Below are positions 37,896 through 46,366 of a stretch of 61,670 nucleotides of DNA, in pieces. Positions within the stretch are counted from its first letter, which is position 1; each line of letters opens with the position of its first letter. This DNA is from Cyanobium sp. FGCU52. Its GTDB lineage: Bacteria; Cyanobacteriota; Cyanobacteriia; PCC-6307; Cyanobiaceae. The notes under the pieces are model-generated. The model was not told the origin of the DNA. It did not search any database and was given only the letters and a program-made list of their open reading frames with translations. The stretch is from NCBI GenBank assembly GCA_024958715.1, contig JANWUS010000068.1, positions 1 to 61,670 of the forward strand, in the 5' to 3' direction. The position numbers were made by a program, and so were the translations under genes.

Positions 37896-38558
37896 TCACC
37901 AGAGGCCGCGGATGGGCTCGGGAGCGGGACCTGTAGCCGGGGCGGGAGCCGGACGCTCAGCCACGGGGTCGGCCACCTGGTTGGCCTGGATGCAGGCGGG
38001 CAGGAACACGTACCAGGAGAAGAGGGAGGTGCACTGGGCGGTTCCCTCTTGGCAACGACCCTCGGCGCAGATGTTCTGGGCACCGGTGTAGGTGTTGCAG
38101 AAATCAGCCAAACGGAAGTCGGTGGGCAGGGCCTTCATGATCCCGGCCGAGGAGATGGAGCCGTCGGCAGCATCCTTGATGATCGCCGAGCGCAGGGCCT
38201 GAACGGCATACTTGTCGAGGGAGTAGTAGGGGAAGTAGCTGGCGGAGGCGTTCTTGAGGAACTTGACGCCGTTGTCGGAATACAGGAAGCGGGTAACGCC
38301 AACGAGATCAACGTCGTAGGTCTTGGTCATGCCGGTGCGCACCTCATCGGCGGACCAACCGGAACGGGACAGGCCACCCTGGAGGCCGCGATCGGTGACC
38401 TCACCGGTTTCCAGGAAGGTGTTGAAGGCGCCCTGGTTGGTGGACCAGACGGCGCCGCCGGTGTTCCAGCGGACAGGATTGGTGGCCGCCGAGGCGGGCA
38501 GGGCGACGGCGGTGGCGGCCGTTCCCACGAGAAGGCCAGCGAGCAGACGCTTGAGCAC
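37896..38558 (-). CDS. Secreted DUF1400-like protein
   Basis: 220 residues with a signal peptide (RLLAGLLVGTAATAVALPASA, cleavage near 24). The mature part contains VTRFLYSDNGVKFLKN and QALRSAIIKDAADGSIS, which look like the DUF1400 domain that normally precedes an alpha/beta hydrolase in cyanobacterial secreted proteins. Here the hydrolase domain is missing. Five cysteines (FCNTY, NICAEGRCQ, AQCTS, PACIQ) and a Pro-rich tail complete the protein. Start GTG 38558. It is monocistronic, with its own terminator. The DUF1400 match is by eye and moderate. Confidence 0.7.
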   Translation of the reverse strand: MLKRLLAGLLVGTAATAVALPASAATNPVRWNTGGAVWSTNQGAFNTFLETGEVTDRGLQGGLSRSGWSADEVRTGMTKTYDVDLVGVTRFLYSDNGVKFLKNASASYFPYYSLDKYAVQALRSAIIKDAADGSISSAGIMKALPTDFRLADFCNTYTGAQNICAEGRCQEGTAQCTSLFSWYVFLPACIQANQVADPVAERPAPAPATGPAPEPIRGLW

Positions 38559-38684
38559 GGGAAGACGAGGGGGACTTCACGGGCAATGTAGCCACGTGAT
38601 GGCGAAAAGACCTCCACCAGTGTCCAATTGCTGGTCCGCCCCGCCTCGCCCCTAGGCTCTCGCGCATCCGCTTCCACGCCCCAG

Positions 38685-39152
38685 ATGCCCCTGCAGATCG
38701 GCGACGACGCCCCCGACTTCACCCTGCCGGATCAGAACGGAGAACCGGTGTCCCTGGCCTCGCTGCGCGGCCGGAGGGTCGTCATTTACTTCTACCCCAA
38801 GGACGACACCCCGGGCTGCACGAAGGAAGCCTGCAACTTCCGTGATCGCTGGAGCGACCTTCAGGAGCATGGCATCCAGGTGCTCGGCATCAGCAAGGAC
38901 GGCGGCACCAGCCATGAGCGCTTCATCCGCAAATACGAGCTGCCCTTCACCCTGCTGACTGATGAGGAGCCCTGCCCGGTGGCCACGGCCTACGAGAGCT
39001 ATGGACTCAAGAAATTCATGGGCCGGGAATACATGGGCATGATGCGCCACACCTTCGTGATCGATCCCGAGGGGAAGCTGGAGCGGATCTACCGCAAGGT
39101 GAAGGCGGAAACGATGGCCGATGAGATCCTCAGCGATCTCGCTCTGGCCTGA
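38685..39152 (+). CDS. PrxQ/Bcp-type peroxiredoxin
   Basis: Thiol peroxidase that reduces peroxides using thioredoxin. The peroxidatic Cys45 and resolving Cys50 are in DTPGCTKEACNF, the atypical 2-Cys PrxQ arrangement. 155 residues from ATG 38685 (MPLQIGDDAPDFTLPD); the frame is open farther upstream without homology. The 3' end overlaps the convergent coaX by 23 bp. Confidence 0.94.
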   Translation: MPLQIGDDAPDFTLPDQNGEPVSLASLRGRRVVIYFYPKDDTPGCTKEACNFRDRWSDLQEHGIQVLGISKDGGTSHERFIRKYELPFTLLTDEEPCPVATAYESYGLKKFMGREYMGMMRHTFVIDPEGKLERIYRKVKAETMADEILSDLALA

Positions 39153-39861
39153 GCGGTCGCAGGGCCGCCAGCGCCTCCAGGCAGAGGGCCGGCCGCAGCA
39201 GGGGAACCGGGGCCCGGTCGGCCAGTCCCTCGGCGATCAGCGGCAGCAGCTGCTCCCCGTCCCCGCCGGTGAGCACCAGCCCCACCTCCGGCTCCCGCTG
39301 GGCCACCTCGAGGGTGGCGGCCACCACGGCCGCCGCCATCCCCCGGCGCACCCCCACCGCCATGGCCGCGGCCGTTTCCTGCGGCCACGACTCGGCGCCC
39401 TGATCCGGGAGATCGGCAACCGCCCCGTTCGGGAGCGGCGGGGGAAGATCCTGCGTCCCGGCGGCCATCGCCCGAAGCTGGAGGGCCAGACCGGCCATCA
39501 GCCGCCCCCCGGCGAACCTCCCGGAGCCGTCGACCCGGGTGAGGCTGAGCACGGTGCCGGCATCGGCCACAAGCACCGGGCCGCCCCGTTCCCTCCAGGC
39601 CAGCCAACCGGCCAGGGCGCGATCGATCCCCAGCCAGGGCGGTGCCTCGCGCAGGGGCACATCGGCCAGCAGAAGGCGCCGCTCCTGCGGCAGGTCCGCC
39701 CCGGCCGGCACGGGACCCACGGCGGCCCAGGCATGGACCGGCTCCACGGGGGCTGAAGTGGGTGCCGCATGCCAGCTGATCAGTTCGCCGTCCTGGAGCC
39801 CGGCCCAGTGCCAGCGACTGTTTCCGATCAGCAACCAGCGGGCGGCGGAGCCGCCGTCCAC
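39130..39861 (-). CDS. coaX: Type III pantothenate kinase
   Basis: First step of coenzyme A synthesis (pantothenate to 4'-phosphopantothenate). ASKHA fold motifs: the N-terminal phosphate loop WLLIGNSRWHW, VADAGTVLSLTRVD in the middle and VLTGGDGEQLLP near the C-terminus. The first loop usually reads D-I/V-G-N-T; here the Asp is replaced (LLIGNS), as may be usual in cyanobacterial forms. 243 residues. It starts 1 bp from the cysH stop and overlaps the PrxQ gene 3' end. Confidence 0.85.
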   Translation of the reverse strand: MDGGSAARWLLIGNSRWHWAGLQDGELISWHAAPTSAPVEPVHAWAAVGPVPAGADLPQERRLLLADVPLREAPPWLGIDRALAGWLAWRERGGPVLVADAGTVLSLTRVDGSGRFAGGRLMAGLALQLRAMAAGTQDLPPPLPNGAVADLPDQGAESWPQETAAAMAVGVRRGMAAAVVAATLEVAQREPEVGLVLTGGDGEQLLPLIAEGLADRAPVPLLRPALCLEALAALRPLRPERDR

Positions 39862-39862
39862 C

Positions 39863-40675
39863 TCAGATGCCCTCGCCCATCAGCCCGGGGAGGTGGATGC
39901 CGCACTCCTGCTTCAGTCCGCCGAAGCGGGTGGCGCGCCCACTCACGCCGCCGTCGTCGGGGGCGCTGGTGTGCCAGTCGCCCACGGTGGAGTAGCCCTG
40001 CTCGAACAGGGGATGCTGGGGCAGATCGTGCTCCTGCATGTAATAGAAGACATCCCGGCGGCTCCAGGAGAGCAGCGGCCGCAGCGACCAGAGCCCCCGC
40101 ACCGGGTCCAGCACGTCCATCGTCCGGCGGTGATCGGTCTGCTGGCCGCGCACGCCACTGGCCCAGCAGCTCACCCCCAGATCCAGAAAGGCGCGATCGA
40201 GGGGTTCGACCTTGCGCAGGCGGTTGTAGAGCTGCAGGTCGTTCAGGCTGCCTGATTCCCAGAGCCGGCCGTGGAGCGCCTCCATGCGGGCCGGGCTCAT
40301 CGTCGCCTGGGCCACATGCAACCGGAAGGACAGCCGCTCCTGCAGCTGCTCGGCGTAGTGATACGTCTCGGGGGGGAGGTAGCCGGTGTCCACCCAGATC
40401 ACCGGCAGCGGGGCACCTTCGGCGGCCAGCTCGCTGGCCATGTGCAGCAGCACGGCCGACTGGATGCCGAAACTGGTGGTGAGGGCGAAGCGCTCGCCGA
40501 AGCAGTCCACCGCCCAGCGCAGGCGCTCGAGGGGGCTCAGGGGCTCGAGGGCGCTGCGGGCAGCGACGGGATCCACAGGGCTTGCCAGGCGATCGAGGGG
40601 GAGCCGATCGGCCGGGGCGGGCACGGAGGAAGGCGTGGCGATCCCGGCAGGACCTTGAACAGGTGCAGTCACCAT
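39863..40675 (-). CDS. cysH: Phosphoadenylyl-sulfate (PAPS) reductase
   Basis: Reduces PAPS to sulfite with thioredoxin in assimilatory sulfate reduction. TTSFGIQSAVLLHM and WVDTGYLPPETY form the PP-loop-like nucleotide site, and the catalytic Cys is in KQECGIHLPGL near the C-terminus. The paired cysteines that bind a 4Fe-4S cluster in APS reductases are absent (LYNRLRKVEPL where those have CC-x-x-RKVEPL), so PAPS is the expected substrate. 270 residues with a Pro/Ala-rich N-terminal extension. Divergent from ndbB by 68 bp; operon with coaX. Confidence 0.93.
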   Translation of the reverse strand: MVTAPVQGPAGIATPSSVPAPADRLPLDRLASPVDPVAARSALEPLSPLERLRWAVDCFGERFALTTSFGIQSAVLLHMASELAAEGAPLPVIWVDTGYLPPETYHYAEQLQERLSFRLHVAQATMSPARMEALHGRLWESGSLNDLQLYNRLRKVEPLDRAFLDLGVSCWASGVRGQQTDHRRTMDVLDPVRGLWSLRPLLSWSRRDVFYYMQEHDLPQHPLFEQGYSTVGDWHTSAPDDGGVSGRATRFGGLKQECGIHLPGLMGEGI

Positions 40676-40743
40676 GGTTCCATCATGGCCCCTGGAGGAC
40701 CAGCCTGCTTAGGGTGCCGCAACACGCTGGGCAACGGGCCGTC

Positions 40744-41982
40744 ATGCCAAGAGCGGATCAGCCGGGCTCGGGCAGCGTCGTCATCGCAGGAGGGGGCTTT
40801 GCGGGCCTCTACACGGCGCTGGCCCTGGCCGGGCGGCCATCGCCGCCGCCGATCCTGCTGATCGAGCCGGGGGAGAGGTTCCTGTTCCTGCCCCTGCTGT
40901 ACGAACTGCTCAGCGGTGAACTCCATCCCTGGGAGATCGCCCCCCGCTACGACGCCCTGCTGGCGGGCCGGGGCGTGGCCTGGTTGCAGGACCGGGTCGA
41001 GAGGATCGATACAAGCTCCCGCACCCTGCTCACCCGCCGCGGACGCACGCTCCCCTATGGACGTCTGGTGCTGGCGACCGGAGCCGGGGAGAACCGCTTC
41101 GGGATTCCCGGGGCCGACAGCCACGCCCTCGGCTTCCGCAGCCTGGCCGATGTGGATCGCCTGCGTCAGCTGGTCGAGCGGCTGAAGCGCGAACCGAGGC
41201 CGCTGCAGCGGCTGGTGGTGGTGGGCGGAGGCCCCACCGGCGTGGAGCTGGCCTGCAAACTGGCCGACCTGCTGACGGGAGCGGCGGGGGTGGAGGTGAT
41301 CGAGCAGGGGCCCACCCTGCTGCCGGACGGCAAGGCCTTCAGCCGCGACCAGGCCCAGCGGGCCCTGCAGCGCCGCGACGTGCGGGTGCGCACCGGCACC
41401 CGGGTGCTCGCGGTAGACACCGATGGCGTGAAGCTGGGCAGGCCGGGTTCCAGCGCTGAGGCAGCGATGGAACGGCTGGGCGCCGCCGGCGTGATCTGGA
41501 CCGCCGGCCTGGCCTTTCATCCCCCCACGATCCTGCCGGAGCCCGCCCGCGATCCCGTGGGCCGCCTGCTCTGCGACGCCACCCTGGCTCTGCCGGGCGA
41601 CGGCGGTGTGTTCGTCGCCGGCGACCTGGCCCGGCCCTCCGCGCCCACGGGGTCGGACGACCCGGCCGCGGTTCTGCCCGCCAATGCCCAGGTGGCGTTC
41701 CAGCAGGCTCCCCTGCTGGCCGACAACCTGCTGCGGTCCCTGGCGGGCGAGCCACTCGCACCCTTCCGCTGGCAGGACCTGGGCGAAATGATGAGCCTCG
41801 GCCGCGGCGACGCCTGCCTCACCGCCGGGGGGCTCACCCTGGCGGGCCCCCTGGCCTTCCGGCTGCGCCGGCTGGCCTACCTCGCCCGCATGCCGGGCCT
41901 CAACCAGCAACTGCGCGCCGCCGCGGGCTGGCTGGCCGAGGCCTGGCCCAGCGCCTCCACCCCGCCGCCGCCCCATGGCTGA
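40744..41982 (+). CDS. Type II NADH dehydrogenase (NDH-2)
   Basis: Single-subunit flavoprotein that passes electrons from NAD(P)H to quinone without pumping. Two Rossmann motifs: VVIAGGGFAGLYTALAL near the N-terminus for FAD and LVVVGGGPTGVELACKLA (about 157-174) for NAD(P)H. GVFVAGDLAR and PANAQVAFQQA are the usual C-terminal FAD-binding part. 412 residues from ATG 40744. The last 8 bp overlap the next gene. Cyanobacterial homologues (Ndb proteins) are thought to sense the redox state of the quinone pool. Confidence 0.92.
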   Translation: MPRADQPGSGSVVIAGGGFAGLYTALALAGRPSPPPILLIEPGERFLFLPLLYELLSGELHPWEIAPRYDALLAGRGVAWLQDRVERIDTSSRTLLTRRGRTLPYGRLVLATGAGENRFGIPGADSHALGFRSLADVDRLRQLVERLKREPRPLQRLVVVGGGPTGVELACKLADLLTGAAGVEVIEQGPTLLPDGKAFSRDQAQRALQRRDVRVRTGTRVLAVDTDGVKLGRPGSSAEAAMERLGAAGVIWTAGLAFHPPTILPEPARDPVGRLLCDATLALPGDGGVFVAGDLARPSAPTGSDDPAAVLPANAQVAFQQAPLLADNLLRSLAGEPLAPFRWQDLGEMMSLGRGDACLTAGGLTLAGPLAFRLRRLAYLARMPGLNQQLRAAAGWLAEAWPSASTPPPPHG

Positions 41983-42625
41983 CGCCACTGCCTGGCCCCG
42001 TCCCCGGGCGCTCCTGCTCGACGCCATGGGCACCCTGATCGGTCTGCGGGCCTCGGTGGGCACCACCTATGCCGAGGCCGCGGCCCGCCACGGCCTGCAG
42101 GTGGAGCCCGGGGCGATCGACCGGAGCTTCCCCGGCGTGCTGCGGGCCGCCCCACCCCTGGCCTTCCCCAACCTGGAGGCGTCCGCCCTGGCCGAAGCGG
42201 AGCTGGGCTGGTGGGCAGCCCGCATCGACGAGGTGCTGGTCGCGGCAGGGGGCGAAGCGGCGCCGGCGGACCTGCACCGGGAGCTGTTCGAGCTCTACGG
42301 CGATCCAGGCCGCTGGCGGGTCTACGACGACGTGGCCGATCGCCTGCCGCGCTGGCGGGATCAGGGACTGCGGCTGGCGGTGGTGAGCAATTTCGACCGG
42401 CGGCTCGAGGGTCTGCTGGAGGGGCTCGGCCTGGCACCCCTGATCGACGCGGTGGTGGTCTCCAGCCGCTGTGGTGCCGCCAAGCCGTCCGCCACCCCCT
42501 TCCTCCAGGCGCTGGCCGCCCTGGAGGTGGAGCCCGGCGAGGCCTGGCACGTGGGCGACAGTCCGGAGGATGCGGCCGGTGCCCGGGCCGCCGGCCTGCC
42601 CTGCCTGCTGGTGCGGCGCCCTTGA
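41975..42625 (+). CDS. HAD-superfamily hydrolase with Asp-to-Met change in motif I
   Basis: 216 residues. HAD motif I is LLLDAMGTL: the nucleophile Asp is kept, but the second Asp of DxDxT is Met. Motif II is VVSNFD, motif III the Lys in CGAAKPSATPF, and motif IV HVGDSPEDAAGAR. A helical cap lies between about 30 and 100. The missing acid/base Asp suggests altered chemistry or a group like HDHD3. It overlaps ndbB by 8 bp and its stop overlaps the hflX start, so the three genes are tightly coupled. Confidence 0.88.
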   Translation: MADATAWPRPRALLLDAMGTLIGLRASVGTTYAEAAARHGLQVEPGAIDRSFPGVLRAAPPLAFPNLEASALAEAELGWWAARIDEVLVAAGGEAAPADLHRELFELYGDPGRWRVYDDVADRLPRWRDQGLRLAVVSNFDRRLEGLLEGLGLAPLIDAVVVSSRCGAAKPSATPFLQALAALEVEPGEAWHVGDSPEDAAGARAAGLPCLLVRRP

Positions 42626-44310
42626 GACAGGCCGTCCTGAGCGGACGCACCGAGGGGCTGCGGCCCTCCCAGCGGCGCCGCCTGGAGCGCCTGGCCCATC
42701 GCCGCCATCCCCCCGACGTGGTGGCCGAGCGGCTGGCCCTGCAGCGGCTGGCGGAGGAGAGCCGGGAGCTGGAGCTGCCCCTCACCCTGGTGCTCGATGG
42801 CCGCGGACTCTGCCGCCTGCTCTGGATCGGGCCGCTCGAGCAGGCTGGCCGGCCGGCGGAACGGCTGGGGGGATCGCCGCGGCGGCGCGGGGGCAGCTGC
42901 CGGCTGATCACCTGTGCCGGTGCCGGCCGGGGCGGAGCCCCGCCGCCCGGCGAGCAGGAGGGGATCGTGGCCCTCGACCTCGAGCCGGAGTTCTGGCTGC
43001 GCTTCCCCTGGAAGGCCGCGCCGGGGGGCGACTGGCCGGCGGCGCTCTGGCTGCCGGCGGCCCGCGGCGAGCAGGCCTGGCAGTGCAAGGAGAGCGGGCT
43101 CCTCTTCGACCTCTGCGACCGCGACCCCGTCTTGATCGCCACGGCCGAGGATCAGCCGCCGCCGCCGGCCGCCGCCGCCGGATCCACCGGCGCGGAACGG
43201 GTGGTGCTGCTCACCCTCACCAGCGGGGATGCCGGCAGGAACCGGGAGCGGTTGGCGGAGCTGGAGGGGCTGGTGCGCAGCGCCGGCGCCAGGCCGGTGG
43301 GGGTGATCGAGCAGCGCCGCTCCGGTGACTCGCCCCAGACGATCTGGGGGGAGGGCAAGCTGCGCGAGGCCGCCCTGGAGGCCCGGCGCCTGGGAGCGGA
43401 TCTGGTGGTCACCGACCGGGAGCTCACACCGGTGCAGGGACGGAACCTGGAGAGGCTGCTCGATCTGCCGGTGACCGATCGCAGCGAACTGATCCTCGAC
43501 ATCTTCGCCCAGCGGGCCGCCAGCGCCGCCGGGCGCCTGCAGGTGGAGCTGGCCCAGCTGCGCTACCGCCTGCCGCGGCTGAGCGGCCGCGGCCGCAGCC
43601 TCTCCCGCCAGGGCGGCGGCATCGGCACCAGAGGCCCGGGTGAGACCCAGCTGGAGAAGGACCGGCGCGCCATCGCACGTCGCATCGAGCGGCTGCAGCG
43701 CGAGGTGCGGCGGCTGGGGGAACACCGGGCGCGCCTGCGGCAGGGACGCCGCGACCACACCCGGCTGGCGCTGGTGGGCTACACCAACGCCGGCAAGAGC
43801 TCCCTGCTGAATGCCCTCGGTCGGGCCGGGGAGGCGGGGGCGGTGCTGGCGGAGAACAAGCTGTTCGCCACCCTCGACCCCACCACCCGCCGCGTCGATC
43901 TGCCCGACCCGGAGGGGGGCCCGCCCCTCTCCCTGCTGGTCACGGACACGGTGGGCTTCATCCGCGAGCTTCCGCCCCAGCTGATCGAGGCCTTCCGCTC
44001 CACCTTCGAGGAGGCCCTCGATGCCGATGGCCTGCTGCTGGTGGTGGATCTGGCGGATCCGGCCTGGCCGGAGCAGCTGGCGGCGGTGCGGAGCATCCTC
44101 AGCAGCCTCGAGGCCCGGGTGCCCTGCCGGGTGATCGGCAACCAGATCGACCGCTGCCCCGCCGGCGAACTGGAGCGGGCCCGGGCCCTGGAGCCCGACA
44201 TGCTGTTCGTCTCCGCCACCGGCGATCTGGGCCTGCAGAATCTGCGGCGGGAACTTCGCAACTGGCCGTCGCCAACCGGCGCTCGGGCTGTGCCAACATC
44301 CTTCGCTTGA
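42622..44310 (+). CDS. hflX: GTPase HflX with long N-terminal extension
   Basis: Ribosome-associated GTPase that splits stalled ribosomes. The central HflX part (about 195-375) has GVIEQRRSGDSPQTIWGEGK, the Gly-rich GGIGTRGPGETQLEKDRR, then the G domain with Walker A GYTNAGKSSLLNA, switch DTVGFIRELPP and G4 NQID. Residues 1-190 form an extension not found in E. coli HflX. I chose TTG 42622, which overlaps the HAD stop (TTGA); the frame continues upstream inside the HAD gene. 562 residues. Confidence 0.92.
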   Translation: MRQAVLSGRTEGLRPSQRRRLERLAHRRHPPDVVAERLALQRLAEESRELELPLTLVLDGRGLCRLLWIGPLEQAGRPAERLGGSPRRRGGSCRLITCAGAGRGGAPPPGEQEGIVALDLEPEFWLRFPWKAAPGGDWPAALWLPAARGEQAWQCKESGLLFDLCDRDPVLIATAEDQPPPPAAAAGSTGAERVVLLTLTSGDAGRNRERLAELEGLVRSAGARPVGVIEQRRSGDSPQTIWGEGKLREAALEARRLGADLVVTDRELTPVQGRNLERLLDLPVTDRSELILDIFAQRAASAAGRLQVELAQLRYRLPRLSGRGRSLSRQGGGIGTRGPGETQLEKDRRAIARRIERLQREVRRLGEHRARLRQGRRDHTRLALVGYTNAGKSSLLNALGRAGEAGAVLAENKLFATLDPTTRRVDLPDPEGGPPLSLLVTDTVGFIRELPPQLIEAFRSTFEEALDADGLLLVVDLADPAWPEQLAAVRSILSSLEARVPCRVIGNQIDRCPAGELERARALEPDMLFVSATGDLGLQNLRRELRNWPSPTGARAVPTSFA

Positions 44311-44340
44311 GTCCGTTCGCGCCTTCGCGCCTTCCCTTCC

Positions 44341-44976
44341 ATGGCCCTGCAACTCGGCGATACCGTTCCCGACTTCACCCAGGAATCCCAGCTGGGGCCG
44401 ATCAACCTCTACGACTTCGCCGGCGACAGCTGGGTGGTGCTGTTCTCCCACCCCGCCGACTACACGCCGGTATGCACCACCGAACTGGGTGAAGTGGCCC
44501 GCCTGCGGCCGGAGTGGGAGAAGCGCAACGTCAAAACGATCGCCCTGAGCGTGGATTCGGCCGAGAGCCACAAGGGCTGGATCGGCGACATCAACGAAAC
44601 CCAGAACACCACGGTCGATTACCCGATCCTCGCCGACGCCGACAAGAAGGTGAGCGATCTCTACGGGATGATCCACCCCAACGCCCTCAACAACCTCACG
44701 GTGCGTTCGGTGTTCATCATCGATCCCAACAAGAAGCTGCGGCTTCAGATCACCTATCCCGCCAGCACCGGCCGCAACTTCGATGAGATCCTGCGCGTGA
44801 TCGATTCGCTGCAGCTCACCGACTACCACCAGGTGGCCACGCCTGTGAACTGGAAGGACGGCGAGGATTGCGTCGTGGTGCCCTCCATCCCCACCGAGGA
44901 CGCCCGCGCCAAGTTCCCCAAGGGCGTCACCGAGATCCGGCCCTACCTGCGCATGACCCCTCAGCCGAACAAGTGA
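44341..44976 (+). CDS. 1-Cys (Prx6-type) peroxiredoxin
   Basis: Peroxidase with a single peroxidatic Cys45 in ADYTPVCTTELG; the long C-terminal domain (residues about 165-211, VNWKDGEDCVVVPSIP) identifies the Prx6/1-Cys group. A second cysteine (DCVV) is present in that domain but not at a 2-Cys resolving position. 211 residues, usual length. It begins 30 bp after hflX and 10 bp before ktrB, in the same direction. Confidence 0.95.
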   Translation: MALQLGDTVPDFTQESQLGPINLYDFAGDSWVVLFSHPADYTPVCTTELGEVARLRPEWEKRNVKTIALSVDSAESHKGWIGDINETQNTTVDYPILADADKKVSDLYGMIHPNALNNLTVRSVFIIDPNKKLRLQITYPASTGRNFDEILRVIDSLQLTDYHQVATPVNWKDGEDCVVVPSIPTEDARAKFPKGVTEIRPYLRMTPQPNK

Positions 44977-44986
44977 GCCTTCGGCA

Positions 44987-46366
44987 TTGAGTCAGCGGAC
45001 CCACTGGCGGCACCGACTCACGGTGCCGCAGTTCACCGTGGTCACCGGCCTGCTGGTGATCACGGCCGGCACGTTTGTGCTGGCCAGCCCCCTCTGCTCC
45101 ACCGATGATGTGGGCCTCTGGGAGGCTCTGTTCACGGTCACCTCGGCCATCACGGTGACGGGTCTTTCGATCATCGATGTGGGGAAGGATCTCACCCCCT
45201 TCGGCCAGGTCGCCCTGGCCGCCCTGATCATGGTGGGCGGCCTCGGCCTGATGGCGATCACCACGTTCCTGCAGGGCTTCGTGCAGGGCCGCTCCGGCCT
45301 GCGCCAGCGCCTCGACAAAGGCCGGGCCCTCGATGAGTTCGGGGTGGGGGGGATCGGCCCCACCTTCAACTCGATCCTGATCACCGCCAGCTGCGTGATG
45401 GGGATCGGCACGGTGATCCTCTACAGCTTCGGTTTCACCGACATCGAGAACCCCGGCCAGCGCCTCTGGGCCGCTGCCTTCCACTGCATCAGCGCCTACA
45501 ACAACGCCGGCTTCGGGCTCTGGAGCGACAGCCTGGTGGGCTACAAGGCCAATCCGGTGGTGAACGGGGTGATCGGCTCCTTGATCGTGATCGGGGGCAT
45601 CGGCTGGCGGGTCACCAACGATCTGTGGACCAAGCGCTTCCAGCTGCAGCGCCTCCGCAGGCTGAGCCTGCACACGCGGCTGGTGGTGCGCAGTACGGCC
45701 CTGCTGATCGCGGTGGGGGCCCTCGGCCTGCTGTTCACCGAAACCTTCGCCCCCGATGGGGTGATCTCCACGCTGTCGCTGTGGGAGAAGCTGCAGGTCA
45801 CGCTCTTCCAGTCGATCACCACCCGCACCGCCGGCTTCAACACGGTGCCCCTCTCGATCGAAACCCTCTCCGACGCCGGCCTGCTGCTGATCATCGTGCT
45901 GATGTTCATCGGCGCCAGCCCCGGCGGCACCGGCGGCGGCATCAAGACCACCACCTTCGCCGTGCTGATGGGCGCCACCCGCTCCACCCTGGAGGATCGC
46001 CAGGAGGTGATCATCCGCCGGCGCCAGATCCCCGGCGAACTGGTGCTCAAGGCCGTGGGCGTCACCCTGGCCTCGGGCCTGTTCGTGCTGCTGATGACCC
46101 TGCTGCTCGGGCTGGGCCCCACCGCCGGCGGCGACCCCGTGAGCGGCACCTACAGCTTTCTCGAGAAGCTGTTCACCGCCATGTCGGCCTTCTGCACCGT
46201 GGGGCTGGATGTGGGGGTGACGGCCAACCTCAACCGCTGGGGCCAGCTGGTGCTGATCGTCGGCATGTTCGTGGGGCGCCTCGGCATCCTGCTGCTGCTG
46301 GCGGCGCTCTACGGCAACCGTCCCCAGAATCGGGTCGGTTTCCCCCGTGAAGAGGTGTATCTGTGA
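44987..46366 (+). CDS. ktrB: KtrB-type K+ transporter, membrane subunit
   Basis: Na+-dependent K+ uptake channel-like subunit of the Trk/Ktr/HKT group, 459 residues. Four membrane-pore-membrane repeats with selectivity-filter regions are visible: SAITVTGLS, CISAYNNAGFG, SITTRTAGFNT and MSAFCTVGLDVG. TTG start at 44987. It overlaps ktrA by 4 bp, forming the complete transporter plus regulatory subunit. K+ uptake would serve osmotic and light-dark adaptation. Confidence 0.95.
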   Translation: MSQRTHWRHRLTVPQFTVVTGLLVITAGTFVLASPLCSTDDVGLWEALFTVTSAITVTGLSIIDVGKDLTPFGQVALAALIMVGGLGLMAITTFLQGFVQGRSGLRQRLDKGRALDEFGVGGIGPTFNSILITASCVMGIGTVILYSFGFTDIENPGQRLWAAAFHCISAYNNAGFGLWSDSLVGYKANPVVNGVIGSLIVIGGIGWRVTNDLWTKRFQLQRLRRLSLHTRLVVRSTALLIAVGALGLLFTETFAPDGVISTLSLWEKLQVTLFQSITTRTAGFNTVPLSIETLSDAGLLLIIVLMFIGASPGGTGGGIKTTTFAVLMGATRSTLEDRQEVIIRRRQIPGELVLKAVGVTLASGLFVLLMTLLLGLGPTAGGDPVSGTYSFLEKLFTAMSAFCTVGLDVGVTANLNRWGQLVLIVGMFVGRLGILLLLAALYGNRPQNRVGFPREEVYL

